Shown one piece after another: positions 20,906 through 30,631 of a DNA stretch of 35,962 bases. Position numbers and translations under genes: made by a program. The notes beneath the pieces were generated by a model. That model was given only the letters and a program-made list of their open reading frames with translations, did no database searches and was not told the DNA's origin. Position 1 is the first letter of the stretch, and the number at the start of each line of letters is the position of its first letter. Origin of the DNA: Bacteroidetes bacterium 4572_112 (lineage in GTDB: Bacteria; Bacteroidota; Bacteroidia; Bacteroidales; UBA1556); assembly GCA_002254285.1 (NCBI GenBank), contig NIUZ01000039.1, positions 1 to 35,962 of the forward strand, read 5' to 3'.

Positions 20906-22087
20906 ATGAGCAAATATAGTTTCGATAAAACCACCAACCGCAAAGGTACTAATAGCGTAAAATACGATTTACTGGAAAAGCTTTACGGCAAAGAGAACCT
21001 TATACCGATGTGGGTAGCGGATATGGATTTTGATACTCCTTCATTTATTTTTGAAGCTATCGCTAAGCGAGCACAGCATCCAATATTGGGTTATACATTC
21101 CGTGACGAAAGCTATAATTTGAATATTGTGGAATGGCTTCAGAAAAGACATCAATGGAAAATAGAGCCTACGCAAATATCGTTTACTCCTGGGGTAGTGC
21201 CAGGTTTGCTTATGGCCATGGAAGCGGTATCGAATATTGGTGACGAAATTATAGTTCAAACTCCTGTTTACTTTCCGTTTTTTACTACCATAAAGAAAAA
21301 TGGGCGTATTATGCTCAATAATGATTTGAAGAAAGTAAATGGTAACTATAGAATGGATTTCGATAATTTGAAATCAATAATTACTCCCAAGACAAAGGCT
21401 ATAATTATTAGCAATCCGCATAACCCTGTTGGCCGTGTGTGGACTTTACAAGAGCTAAACGAGCTTGTGGATATCTGCTATGATAATGATATTAAAATCA
21501 TTAGTGACGAAATTCACTCCGATATAGTTTTTGCTCCCAACAAACATATTCCCATAAGCTCTGTTTCGGATAAAGCTGCGGAAATATCAATGGTATTTAT
21601 GGCTCCAAGCAAAACTTTTAATATCGCTGGGCTTTCTACTTCTTTTGTTGTGATAGAGAATAAAGCATTATTTGTCAAATACGAACAGCGCCTCGATGCA
21701 CTTCATCTATGGCAAGGAAATATATTTGGAAATGTAGCAACTCAAGCAGCCTACTCTGCACAAGGAACAGAATGGCTAGGGGAGATGCTAACTTATTTGG
21801 AAGAAAATATTGATTATGCTATTGGTTATATTAACGATAGAATCCCCCAAATATCAGTTCATAAACCTGAGGCAACTTACCTGCTTTGGTTTGATATGAA
21901 AGAATATGGCATGTCGCATAAGGAACTTACAGATTTCTTTATTAATGATGTGGGAATCGCCATAAATCAAGGAAGGATATTTGGCAGTGGAGGTGATGGC
22001 TATGTTAGACTGAATGTTGCTACATCACGAGAGATAGTTATGCAGGCTCTGAATCAATTGGAAAAGGCAATTAAGTCACGTAAATAG
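20906..22087 (+). CDS. PatB/MalY-type PLP-dependent aminotransferase (putative cystathionine beta-lyase)
   Basis: MWVADMDFDTPSFI, NPHNPVGRVW, SDEIHSDI, APSKTFNIAGLSTSF. Confidence 0.93.
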   Translation: MSKYSFDKTTNRKGTNSVKYDLLEKLYGKENLIPMWVADMDFDTPSFIFEAIAKRAQHPILGYTFRDESYNLNIVEWLQKRHQWKIEPTQISFTPGVVPGLLMAMEAVSNIGDEIIVQTPVYFPFFTTIKKNGRIMLNNDLKKVNGNYRMDFDNLKSIITPKTKAIIISNPHNPVGRVWTLQELNELVDICYDNDIKIISDEIHSDIVFAPNKHIPISSVSDKAAEISMVFMAPSKTFNIAGLSTSFVVIENKALFVKYEQRLDALHLWQGNIFGNVATQAAYSAQGTEWLGEMLTYLEENIDYAIGYINDRIPQISVHKPEATYLLWFDMKEYGMSHKELTDFFINDVGIAINQGRIFGSGGDGYVRLNVATSREIVMQALNQLEKAIKSRK

Positions 22088-22144
22088 AATTCATGTAAAT
22101 AGAATTCATGTAAATAGAATTCATGAATTCTATTTACGTGACTT
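22073..22144. repeat. Perfect 22-bp inverted repeat with three direct copies of a 15-mer, overlapping the 3' end of the PatB gene
   Basis: aagtcacgtaaatagaattcat (22073-22094) / atgaattctatttacgtgactt (22123-22144); gtaaatagaattcat x3 at 22080-22124. Confidence 0.95.
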
Positions 22145-22156
22145 CTATCAACATGA

Positions 22157-22714
22157 TCATATATACTTAATCGTATCTAATTGACTATTCATATCTGTTT
22201 TACTTTGATCCACACCACCAATAATTGTACATATTTTTAGTTTCATTCCACAGAATTCAATAATTTGTTTATTAAACATATTTTTAAGCCTTCTGTTTGC
22301 ACCAGTAATCTTATAGTAGAATGATGGAGCACCTGTGGAGGTGAAAATGCTAACTTTTTTGTTAGTAAGAAGACCTTTTGGACGAGAATTGACATAGGTA
22401 AAGGCGAAACCTTTTGATAAGTTCCAATCAATAAAATTCTTTAGTATAGCTGGCATACTTCCCCACCAATATGGAAATACAAAAACAATTTCGTCAGCAT
22501 TGCTAATCTTTGTTTGAAAGAACTCCATGGACTTAGTTGTAACTAAATCGTTTGCTCTTTCATAGGTGAAAAATGGCTGCTGATGTTCGCAGTTATACAA
22601 ATCTAGCACCTCAACTTTATGATTTTTAGATTCAGCCGATTCTTTATACTTATTTGTCATAGCAAAAGAGAAACTCTCCTTTATGGGATTTGCTACTATT
22701 ATTAATATATTCAT
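22157..22714 (-). CDS. Flavodoxin-like-fold NAD(P)H oxidoreductase (quinone reductase family)
   Basis: MNILIIVANPIKESFSFAM, DEIVFVFPYWWGSMPAILKNFIDWNLSKGFAF, STGAPSFYY. Confidence 0.88.
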   Translation of the reverse strand: MNILIIVANPIKESFSFAMTNKYKESAESKNHKVEVLDLYNCEHQQPFFTYERANDLVTTKSMEFFQTKISNADEIVFVFPYWWGSMPAILKNFIDWNLSKGFAFTYVNSRPKGLLTNKKVSIFTSTGAPSFYYKITGANRRLKNMFNKQIIEFCGMKLKICTIIGGVDQSKTDMNSQLDTIKYI

Positions 22715-22789
22715 AGTAATATTGATTGTTTGAATTTATTATTAGCACAAAGATAGCTAAAGTGAGAGCAGGAGGATGTAATAGAAATC

Positions 22790-22827
22790 ATGTAGTAGAT
22801 AGAATTCTTGAATTCTATCTACTACAT
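22790..22827. repeat. Perfect 18-bp inverted repeat related to 22073-22144
   Basis: atgtagtagatagaattc-tt-gaattctatctactacat. Confidence 0.95.
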
Positions 22828-22831
22828 AAAA

Positions 22832-22859
22832 AAAACGACCACCAAAGGGCAGTCGTTTT
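22832..22859 (-). terminator. Terminator of the nqr operon
   Basis: aaaacgac-caccaaagggca-gtcgtttt. Confidence 0.65.
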
Positions 22860-22881
22860 CATATATATTATAATTCGATTA

Positions 22882-24141
22882 TTATCCTCCGAAATCATCA
22901 AAGGCAATCATCTCATCTGGTACACCAAGGTCTTCCAACATTTTAAGAACGGCATCGTTCATCATTGGAGGTCCACAAAGGTAATACTCAATTTCTTCTG
23001 GCTCTTCCATTTTCGATAGGTAGTTGTCGAGGATTATCTGATGGATAAATCCTACATAACCTTCCCAATTATCTTCTGGAGCAGGCTCCGAAAGTCCAAT
23101 ATGGAATTTGAATTGTGGGTTATCTTTTTCAATAGCCCTAAACTCATCCACATAGAATAGTTCTCTTAACGAGCGACCACCATACCAGAAAGTAGCTTTA
23201 CGATCTGTTTTCTGAGTTAAGTATTGATCGAATATATGCGAGCGCATAGGAGCCATTCCGGCACCACCACCAATAAACATCATCTCGCGCTTGGTATCCT
23301 TAATAAAGAACTCACCATAAGGTCCCGAAACCATAACTTTATCACCTGGCTTAAGGTTAAATATGTATGAAGAGCAAATTCCTGGGTTTACCTTAGCAAA
23401 ACCTTTATTCTTAGCATCCCACGGTGGAGTTGCAACACGAATATTAAGTTTCACAATATCACCTTCAGCAGGGTGGTTAGCCATAGAATATGCACGGTAT
23501 ATTGGCTCTGGATTTTTCATCACCAAATCCCACATATTAAAGTTGTCCCAATCGGCTTTATAGTCGTCACCAATAACCATATCTTTATAATTAACAGTGA
23601 TTTTAGGAACATCAATCTGAATATATCCACCTGAGCGGAAATCCATATGCTCGCCTTCAGGAAGACGTACCGTAAATTCCTTAATAAATGTAGCAACAGA
23701 TTCGTTAGAAACCACTTCGCATTCCCATTTCTTAATTCCGAATATCTCAGCTGGTACGCCAATACTCATATCGTTACGAACCTTCACCTGGCAACCAAGT
23801 CGCCAATGATCAGAAGCCTCTTTACGAGTAAAAAATCCTTTTTCAGTAGGAAGAATATCTCCACCACCATCAAGCACCTGTACTTTACACATTCCGCAAG
23901 TACCACCACCACCACAAGCCGATGGAAGGAAGATTTTCTCTTCGGTCATCTTGGCCAATAGTGTACCATCAGGATCAGTTTCTATTTCTTTTTCGCCATT
24001 AATAGTAAGCTTTACCTTTCCTTGAGGAGTAAGCTTTTTCTTTGCATATAGCAATATGCTCACCAATAGAAGCATTACGCCCAAAAAGGCTACAACGCTT
24101 ATTATAATTATGGTAGAGGTTGAAATTTCTGCTAATATCAT
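22882..24141 (-). CDS. nqrF: Na+-translocating NADH:quinone reductase subunit F
   Basis: 2Fe-2S LPSACGGGGTCGMCKVQV...LGCQ; FAD motif RAYSMAN; GGGAGMAPMRSHI; YYLCGPPMMNDAV. Confidence 0.95.
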   Translation of the reverse strand: MILAEISTSTIIIISVVAFLGVMLLLVSILLYAKKKLTPQGKVKLTINGEKEIETDPDGTLLAKMTEEKIFLPSACGGGGTCGMCKVQVLDGGGDILPTEKGFFTRKEASDHWRLGCQVKVRNDMSIGVPAEIFGIKKWECEVVSNESVATFIKEFTVRLPEGEHMDFRSGGYIQIDVPKITVNYKDMVIGDDYKADWDNFNMWDLVMKNPEPIYRAYSMANHPAEGDIVKLNIRVATPPWDAKNKGFAKVNPGICSSYIFNLKPGDKVMVSGPYGEFFIKDTKREMMFIGGGAGMAPMRSHIFDQYLTQKTDRKATFWYGGRSLRELFYVDEFRAIEKDNPQFKFHIGLSEPAPEDNWEGYVGFIHQIILDNYLSKMEEPEEIEYYLCGPPMMNDAVLKMLEDLGVPDEMIAFDDFGG

Positions 24142-24151
24142 ATCTTTAAAA

Positions 24152-24769
24152 TTATAATTTTATACCCATAAATGTCATGAAAGCAATACCCATAATACCT
24201 GTAATTACGAAAGTAATTCCTAGGCCACGTAGTGGAGCAGGTACGTTTGAATACTGAATCTTCTCGCGAATAGCAGCAATCGCTACAATAGCCATAAACC
24301 AACCTACACCCGAACCAAGTCCGAATACTGTTGCCTCGGCAATGTTTTGATATTCTCGCTGTTGCATAAATAATGATCCACCAAGTATTGCACAATTTAC
24401 TGCAATAAGAGGAAGGAAAATTCCTAGTGATGCATATAATGAAGGAGAGAATTTCTCAACAATCATTTCCACAAGCTGTACCATTGATGCTATAATGGCA
24501 ATAAACATGATAAAGCTAAGGAAGCTAAGGTCTATAGTAGCATACTCTTCGCCCATCCACTGCAATGCGCCAGGCTTAAGAAGGTATTCGTTCATAAGGT
24601 AGTCAACAGGTACTGTAATTATCAAAACGAAAATTACTGCTGCACCAAGTCCTACCGATGTTTTTACTGTTTTCGATACTGCCAAATAGGAACACATTCC
24701 AAGGAAGTACGCAAACACCATATTGTCTACAAATATGGATTTTACAAATATATTTACTAAATCTTGCAT
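24152..24769 (-). CDS. nqrE: Na+-NQR subunit E
   Basis: VFAYFLGMCSYLAVSKTVKTSVGLG; LIAVNCAILGGSLF. Confidence 0.95.
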   Translation of the reverse strand: MQDLVNIFVKSIFVDNMVFAYFLGMCSYLAVSKTVKTSVGLGAAVIFVLIITVPVDYLMNEYLLKPGALQWMGEEYATIDLSFLSFIMFIAIIASMVQLVEMIVEKFSPSLYASLGIFLPLIAVNCAILGGSLFMQQREYQNIAEATVFGLGSGVGWFMAIVAIAAIREKIQYSNVPAPLRGLGITFVITGIMGIAFMTFMGIKL

Positions 24770-24795
24770 ATTAATTTCTTTAAAATATTATCAAA

Positions 24796-25257
24796 TTAAT
24801 CTTCAACTAGGTCAGTATTGCGCGAGCGCTGAATCCAAATAATAGTTGCAACAGCAAATAGAGCCATTGGTGGTAATAATACCAAACCATTATTTACATA
24901 TCCTAAATCATAAAATGAGTCAGGGATAATTTTCATTCCCATAAGTGATCCTGTTCCGAATAACTCACGGAAAAAAGCCACTGCAACAAGTATCCATGCA
25001 TATCCTGCACCGTTTCCTAGTCCATCGAGGAAAGCAGGCCAAGGTTTGTTTGACATAGCAAATGCCTCAAAACGTCCCATGATAATACAGTTGGTAATAA
25101 TAAGTCCAACAAATACCGATAGCTGCTTGCTTACATCATAAGCGAAGGCTTTAAGTACTTGGTCAACAAGGATTACCAGTGCCGCAATTACTACTAATTG
25201 AACAATGATACGAATACGAGAAGGAATTCCGTTTCGCATGAATGAGATCACCATTAC
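24796..25257 (-). pseudogene. nqrD: Na+-NQR subunit D, apparently lacking its N-terminal region/TM1
   Basis: Homology begins abruptly at [60 protein letters not shown]; the expected N-terminal NPITVQVLGICSALAVT-type segment is not in the window; further upstream the reading frame is nqrC DNA out of frame. Confidence 0.75.
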
Positions 25258-25927
25258 ATGTAAGTGTACTTCCTGATATAGCATCAATACCATTTATGGC
25301 ATCAATATCCGATTGGTTTGCAACGCCACCTTTTATCACAGATACCGATACAAATTTATCATCTTTAAAAATCTGTTTTCCAATAAATCTGTTAGTAAAG
25401 TCAGGTAGAATAATCTCTGCTCCAAGTCCAGGAGTTTCGCTATCGTGTCCAAAATTTACTGCTGCCACAGTGTTTTTGTCAGAATCTAATGAGATGTTTC
25501 CATAAATAGGACCCCAAAGTCCTTTTCCAAATAGTGGAATTATATAGAAAGTTTCTCCATTATTATTCATAACAAACAATGGCATTGCTGTAATGTTTTT
25601 AGAATTAGCATTATATAATGCTGTTTTTAGATTTACGTCAAAAGCACGAGTAGTACCTGTAAGTTCGCCATTGGCAAAGGTGCTAATCTCTTCTCCTTTT
25701 TCGTTTATTATCACCTCTTTAACAAGGTGCTTTTTGTATAAGTCAGCTGCTGTAGTTGCATCAGCTGCCACACCTATTGATCCCAATAGGTTGATCATTT
25801 TTTCGTTTTGCTTATTTTTATCCTGCAAAGGTTTTAGCGCAAGATTGGCTGAGGTAAGAATTACCGCTACCAATACCACCATAACCGAAGCATAAATAAA
25901 AATGTATGAATTACTATTCTTGTTCAT
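25163..25927 (-). pseudogene. nqrC: Na+-NQR subunit C, C-terminus replaced by out-of-frame nqrD sequence
   Basis: Homology runs through [14 protein letters not shown] (about 25252), then [28 protein letters not shown] is the alternative frame of nqrD. Confidence 0.75.
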
Positions 25928-25947
25928 ATCGTTAAATTATTTAATGG

Positions 25948-27099
25948 TTAAGCGCTAAGTTTAGCACGTTTAAGTCTTTTCTTTATGTTTGAATCCACCA
26001 CGTAGAAGTCAATTGTTGGAGCAAATACGTTCATAAATAGTATTGCCAACATTACACCTTCTGGATAAGCAGGATTTAGCACCCTTACAAGTATAGCAAT
26101 GAATCCGGCCAAGAAGCCATAAATCCATTTTCCTGTTTCGGTTTGTGCTGCTGTTACTGGATCGGTAATCATAAATACACCACCAAAGGCAAATCCACCA
26201 ATTAGGATATGCTCCCAAGGACATAATTGTAAGTATGTATTGTCAGGGAATGATCCTGATAATAAGTGAAGAATTCCTCCCATTGCGATACCTCCCACGA
26301 AGAACGATAACATCAATTTCCAATTTCCTACTCCTGTTACCAATAGTATAAAGGCGCCTATTGCCAAAGCAATAATTGAAGTCTCACCAATGGATCCTGC
26401 GTAGTTTCCTACTATCATTTCCATATGGCTAATTCCGGCACCATGTCCTGCTGTAAGCTCTGCTAGTGGAGTTGCTCCTGAGAAAGCATCAGCTTTTTCG
26501 GCAATCCATACTTTGTCACCACTCATTGCTGAAGGGTAAGCGAAGAATAATACTGCTCTTGTTAATAGGGCAGGGTTTACAATGTTCATCCCTGTACCTC
26601 CGAAAACTTCTTTTCCGAAAATAACAGCAAAAGCTACTGCCACAGCAACCATCCATAATGGAGTAGATACTGGTACAATTAGCGGAATAAGCATTCCCGA
26701 TACAAAGAAACCTTCGTTTACTTCGTGACCTCTGCCTTGGGCAAACATTATCTCAATTCCCAATCCTACTACATAAGTAACAATGATGATTGGTAGCACT
26801 TGCCATAATCCATAAACAAAGGCATCCATTATAGATGCTGTTTCGCCAATGGAAGTAAAATGCATATTTCCAGCATTCCACATTCCGAAGAATAAAGCTG
26901 GCATCATGGCTATTACAACCATAAACATTGAGCGCTTCATATCCACACCGTCTCTGATGTGACTTCCCGATGTTGTAACTACGTCGGGAGTATAAAATAA
27001 AGTATCAGCGGCGTCATACATAGAGTGAAAAGCCTGAAACTTTTCTCCCTTTTGCACGTGAGGCTTTATATTGTCTAATATATTTCTTATAAATTTCAT
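25948..27099 (-). CDS. nqrB: Na+-NQR subunit B
   Basis: SGATPLAE FMN-Thr motif; GKEVFGGTGMNIVNPALLTRA; EGFFVSGMLIPLI. Confidence 0.96.
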   Translation of the reverse strand: MKFIRNILDNIKPHVQKGEKFQAFHSMYDAADTLFYTPDVVTTSGSHIRDGVDMKRSMFMVVIAMMPALFFGMWNAGNMHFTSIGETASIMDAFVYGLWQVLPIIIVTYVVGLGIEIMFAQGRGHEVNEGFFVSGMLIPLIVPVSTPLWMVAVAVAFAVIFGKEVFGGTGMNIVNPALLTRAVLFFAYPSAMSGDKVWIAEKADAFSGATPLAELTAGHGAGISHMEMIVGNYAGSIGETSIIALAIGAFILLVTGVGNWKLMLSFFVGGIAMGGILHLLSGSFPDNTYLQLCPWEHILIGGFAFGGVFMITDPVTAAQTETGKWIYGFLAGFIAILVRVLNPAYPEGVMLAILFMNVFAPTIDFYVVDSNIKKRLKRAKLSA

Positions 27100-27119
27100 T
27101 ATCGATAAATTATCATTAA

Positions 27120-28466
27120 TTAACTCATTTCCTTACGTAATTCATCAAGACCCTCGCGGAGTACTTTCTGAATGTCAATTTTAGAAGTACTGATGTATTC
27201 GCATAATGCTATATCCTCTTCATCAACTTCGTAAATTCCCAAATTCTCCATCATATCTATATCATTAATCATAATCGATTTGATAAGTTGAATAGGGTAT
27301 ATGTCCATAGGGAAAACCTTCTCCATCTGTCCTGTAAAAACAAAAGCACGCTCACCACCGTTCATATTAGTGTTTAGAGTGTACTCTTTGTTTGGACTTA
27401 ACCACGAGAAAGCTGTTCTGTAAAAACTATGCTTTTTAGGACTTGGAATTAACCAACCGAAAAACTCAAATATATTTCCTTCAGGAATTACTGTTAATGA
27501 GTTATGGTAGTAAGAAAGTGAGCCCTTAGGTCCAATATTGCTACCAGTAAGTACATTACCACTAATGATTCTAACAGGGTTCTCAGTTTTAAGTTTTCCT
27601 TCAATAATTTCAGCAATACAAGCACCACGGTTCACCTTATAGTATTGAGGCTCTTTAACCTCAGAACCTGTCAATGCAATTGTAATTTCAGGTTTGTACT
27701 CGCCAGTTAGGAATAAATTACCAATGGTGGCAACATCCTGAGCTTGTACTACCCATACAATCTCACCTTTATTAATTGGTGATACATGATGAATCTGAAT
27801 CCCTACATTTCCTGCTGGGTGAGGCCCAGAGAAAGTGTTGATTTCTACATTCTTAATATCTTTAAGGAAAGAACTAGTTTTGGAACTAATTCCTAAGTTT
27901 ACTTTTCCTTCAGTAAGTTTTGCCAGAGCATCAACTCCTGCTTGAAAGGCCTCTTCTAAGCCCGCAAGGCTGAAATCCAAATCAGCCGCTAGTGGAGCGC
28001 TATCAAAACCAGATATAAATACTGATTTTGGCTTATCCTCAGGATTTGCTACAACAGTATACGGACGTTGGCGGACCAAAGACCAAAGGCCACTTTCTAA
28101 AAGTTGCTCTTTGATTGCTTTTGCATCCAGAGTTGAAGGTTGAGCTTTGCCGAAAGAAACAAAATCGTTGCTGCCATCGGCCTCAATCTTTATCTCAAGC
28201 ATTTTACGCTTTGCACCTCTAACTATTTCAGTAATTGTACCACTAACTGGGGATGGGATTTTTACGTACTCCCTTTTTTTATCAAAGAAGACAGGAGCGC
28301 CTCTTTTTACTTTGTCTCCCACTCTTGCTGACAGTTTTGGCAGCATCCCGTGAAAGTCGGTAGGTTTTAATGCATAATGACTTGTATTTATTTCTTGCAC
28401 TTCTTTTTGCGCAGTTCCTACAAGTTTTATGTCATAACCTTTCTTTATCTTAATATTCATTGACAT
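27120..28466 (-). CDS. nqrA: Na+-NQR subunit A
   Basis: KGYDIKLVG; LIRQRPYTVVA-like LVRQRPYTVVANPEDKPKSVFISGFDSAPLAADLDF; GPHPAGNVGIQIHHVSPIN. Confidence 0.96.
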   Translation of the reverse strand: MSMNIKIKKGYDIKLVGTAQKEVQEINTSHYALKPTDFHGMLPKLSARVGDKVKRGAPVFFDKKREYVKIPSPVSGTITEIVRGAKRKMLEIKIEADGSNDFVSFGKAQPSTLDAKAIKEQLLESGLWSLVRQRPYTVVANPEDKPKSVFISGFDSAPLAADLDFSLAGLEEAFQAGVDALAKLTEGKVNLGISSKTSSFLKDIKNVEINTFSGPHPAGNVGIQIHHVSPINKGEIVWVVQAQDVATIGNLFLTGEYKPEITIALTGSEVKEPQYYKVNRGACIAEIIEGKLKTENPVRIISGNVLTGSNIGPKGSLSYYHNSLTVIPEGNIFEFFGWLIPSPKKHSFYRTAFSWLSPNKEYTLNTNMNGGERAFVFTGQMEKVFPMDIYPIQLIKSIMINDIDMMENLGIYEVDEEDIALCEYISTSKIDIQKVLREGLDELRKEMS

Positions 28467-28479
28467 AAGAAAACTATGA

Positions 28480-28506
28480 TTGTTAACACTTTAACACCTT
28501 TGTTAA
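28480..28506. promoter_or_regulatory. Overlapping palindromes resembling a Rex-type operator, upstream of nqrA
   Basis: TTGTTAA-CACT-TTAACA (28480-28496) overlapping TTAACA-CCTT-TGTTAA (28491-28506), starting 14 bp upstream of the nqrA start. Confidence 0.45.
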
Positions 28507-29254
28507 ACCTAACAAAAGTGAATTATATAATACTACAAATATGGTAAAAAAAATTAAGTCATCACTACTTAATAGTTAAATAAAAACGGTTAAAAAACTA
28601 ACATTTCTCATAAAATAACATAAAGTATCAGAAAATGAAGATATTATAATCAAATAGTTATAAGAATAACAGCTAAGTTTATTTAATAACAACGCCTTAT
28701 TTAGAATAGTAAACTTCTTTGAAAATTAAAGTGTTTTTGTTTTTTTTATTTGGCTATTATAAATAGTGTTTTTACAAGAGCCAAGTTTAATTTGTGATTA
28801 TTTGCGCGGACTAATTGTAATTATTGGGATAAATTTTCCACTTATGTAATACTAAATATTTATAAATGGTATATACACTAAGTATTATAAAATACAGTAT
28901 ATCAAATATATAAAGGATTATATTGCTTGCCTATGATTTTGTATATGGTTAATTATTTGTAATGAAATATTTTGCAGATTGACTAAAATCAATTACTTTT
29001 AGAAATATTTTGGTAGGTAAATTGTTCTCTGAATTTATGCTAATTTATAATATGAGATAAGTTACTTTCTTAGGTGTTTTGTCTTTGTGTTCAAATATAT
29101 CTAACATCATTATAAATAATACTGATAAATGAGAGTAGTTTATTACTTTTGTGAGCACAAATAGAAAAAGTCTGTGTTGAATTTTGTTGTTACAAAAATA
29201 GCAAGACATTTATTTGGTTTGAATATTAATAGGTTTAATTATAATAATAGTTTT

Positions 29255-29749
29255 ATGAAATTCAAGAACATTTTTGTTGCTTTTCTTGTGATATTGTTGG
29301 GGTGGATGCTTCTGACGTGGTCATTGGAACTGCAGAGTATATTGCTCGGTGTTGGAATTTCGGCAGTATTGTCGTTATTGCTCTGCGGTAGTTGTACTCT
29401 TTTTAATGAGATTAACCTTACACCTAAGGCTTTTGCTTATTCTTTTTGGTACTTAATTGTATTTCTAATAGAGTTGGTTAAAGCTAATATTGATGTAACG
29501 CGAAGAGTGCTTTCGCCTTCAATGCCTATAAATCCAGGTATTGTGAAAGTAGAGACTACTCTAAAATCTAAAATGGCTCGTTTGATTCTTGCTAACTCTA
29601 TCACATTAACGCCAGGTACATTTACCATTGAGATAAATGACGACGCGCTTTATGTGCACTGGATTGATGTTGAGAGTGATGATGTAGAAGGCGCAACGAA
29701 AGCGATAGTAAGTAAATTTGAAAAGTTATTGGAGGTAATGTATGGATAA
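29255..29749 (+). CDS. MnhE/MbxA-like subunit
   Basis: FWYLIVFLIELVKANIDVTRRVLSPSMPINPGIVKVETTLKSKMARLILANSITLTPGTFTIEI; start chosen at MKFKNIF. Confidence 0.9.
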   Translation: MKFKNIFVAFLVILLGWMLLTWSLELQSILLGVGISAVLSLLLCGSCTLFNEINLTPKAFAYSFWYLIVFLIELVKANIDVTRRVLSPSMPINPGIVKVETTLKSKMARLILANSITLTPGTFTIEINDDALYVHWIDVESDDVEGATKAIVSKFEKLLEVMYG

Positions 29750-30002
29750 TATAGTTATTTATATTGCTTTAGTAATGTTGATGGTAACATTATTAGCAGG
29801 GCTGATAAGGTTTGTAAAAGGACCTTCGGTAGTAGATAAAGTTGTGGGCTTTGATTCCATGACAATCACCTCTTTGGTGATGATTGGTGTTATAGCTTAT
29901 TTGTCGAATCGTGCTATTTATTTAGACGTAGCAGTGGTATATGGCTTCCTTAGTTTCTTAGGAGTTATTATTGTTGCTAAATATATACAAGGAGGACTAT
30001 AA
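29742..30002 (+). CDS. MnhF/MbxB-like subunit
   Basis: RFVKGPSVVDKVVGFDSMT...YLDVAVVYGFLSFLGVIIVAKYI. Confidence 0.9.
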   Translation: MDNIVIYIALVMLMVTLLAGLIRFVKGPSVVDKVVGFDSMTITSLVMIGVIAYLSNRAIYLDVAVVYGFLSFLGVIIVAKYIQGGL

Positions 30003-30003
30003 T

Positions 30004-30381
30004 ATGGGCGAGACAATAAAATTAATCGGTGAAATATTTCTGTTAATAGGTTCATTTAGCCTTATGACAGCAGCTGTAGGTTTACTACGTATGCCAGATG
30101 TATATAATAGAGTGCAAACAGGTACTAAAGCTTCTACTTTGGGAGCATTAATGTCGTTTGTAGGCTTAGCAATGATGAGTTTTGATCATTGGCAAGAAAC
30201 AAACTGGGTAGGTAGATTCTTGGTTTTAGTGATTTTCATTCTTCTTACAAATCCAGTTTCGTCACATGTGTTGATGCGTGCTGCTTATGCTATGAAAATA
30301 CCTTTATCAAAGCTTACTTCAGTAGATAAACTAAAGGAAGATATTAATAATAAAGTTTTGGAGGAACCTAAAGATGAATAG
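30004..30381 (+). CDS. MnhG/MbxC-like subunit
   Basis: GSFSLMTAAVGLLRMPDVYNRVQTGTKASTLGA; VILLTNPVSSHVLMRAAY-like. Confidence 0.9.
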   Translation: MGETIKLIGEIFLLIGSFSLMTAAVGLLRMPDVYNRVQTGTKASTLGALMSFVGLAMMSFDHWQETNWVGRFLVLVIFILLTNPVSSHVLMRAAYAMKIPLSKLTSVDKLKEDINNKVLEEPKDE

Positions 30382-30631
30382 TGAAATGATATATAGCTTA
30401 ATAGCTATCGGAATAGGTATTCTTATGTTAATAATGGCAGTAATTGCTATTCTTAATGATAAGTTATCTGTAGCAGTTATAGCTGCTGGTGTTGTTAGTT
30501 TATTTGCCTCAGTACTGTTTTTATTAATGGCGGCTCCCGATGTTGCAATGACAGAAGCTGCTATTGGTAGTGGACTTTCAACTTTAATTTTCTTTTATGT
30601 ATTAAATAAAATCAAAAGACAAAATGCTTAG
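30374..30631 (+). CDS. DUF4040/MbhD-like subunit
   Basis: LMAAPDVAMTEAAIGSGLSTLIFFYVLNK. Confidence 0.88.
   Translation: MNSEMIYSLIAIGIGILMLIMAVIAILNDKLSVAVIAAGVVSLFASVLFLLMAAPDVAMTEAAIGSGLSTLIFFYVLNKIKRQNA

Noticed and set aside
22080-22124. Short CRISPR-like direct repeats
   Set aside because: Three back-to-back 15-mers without spacers, inside a palindrome; better explained by slippage.
22726-23019. 97-aa plus-strand ORF
   Set aside because: Crosses the palindrome and nqr terminator and is antisense to nqrF.
24138-24395. 85-aa and other overlapping ORFs in the nqr region (also 23520-23762, 26009-26224)
   Set aside because: Alternative frames or antisense of well-supported nqr genes; low-complexity translations.
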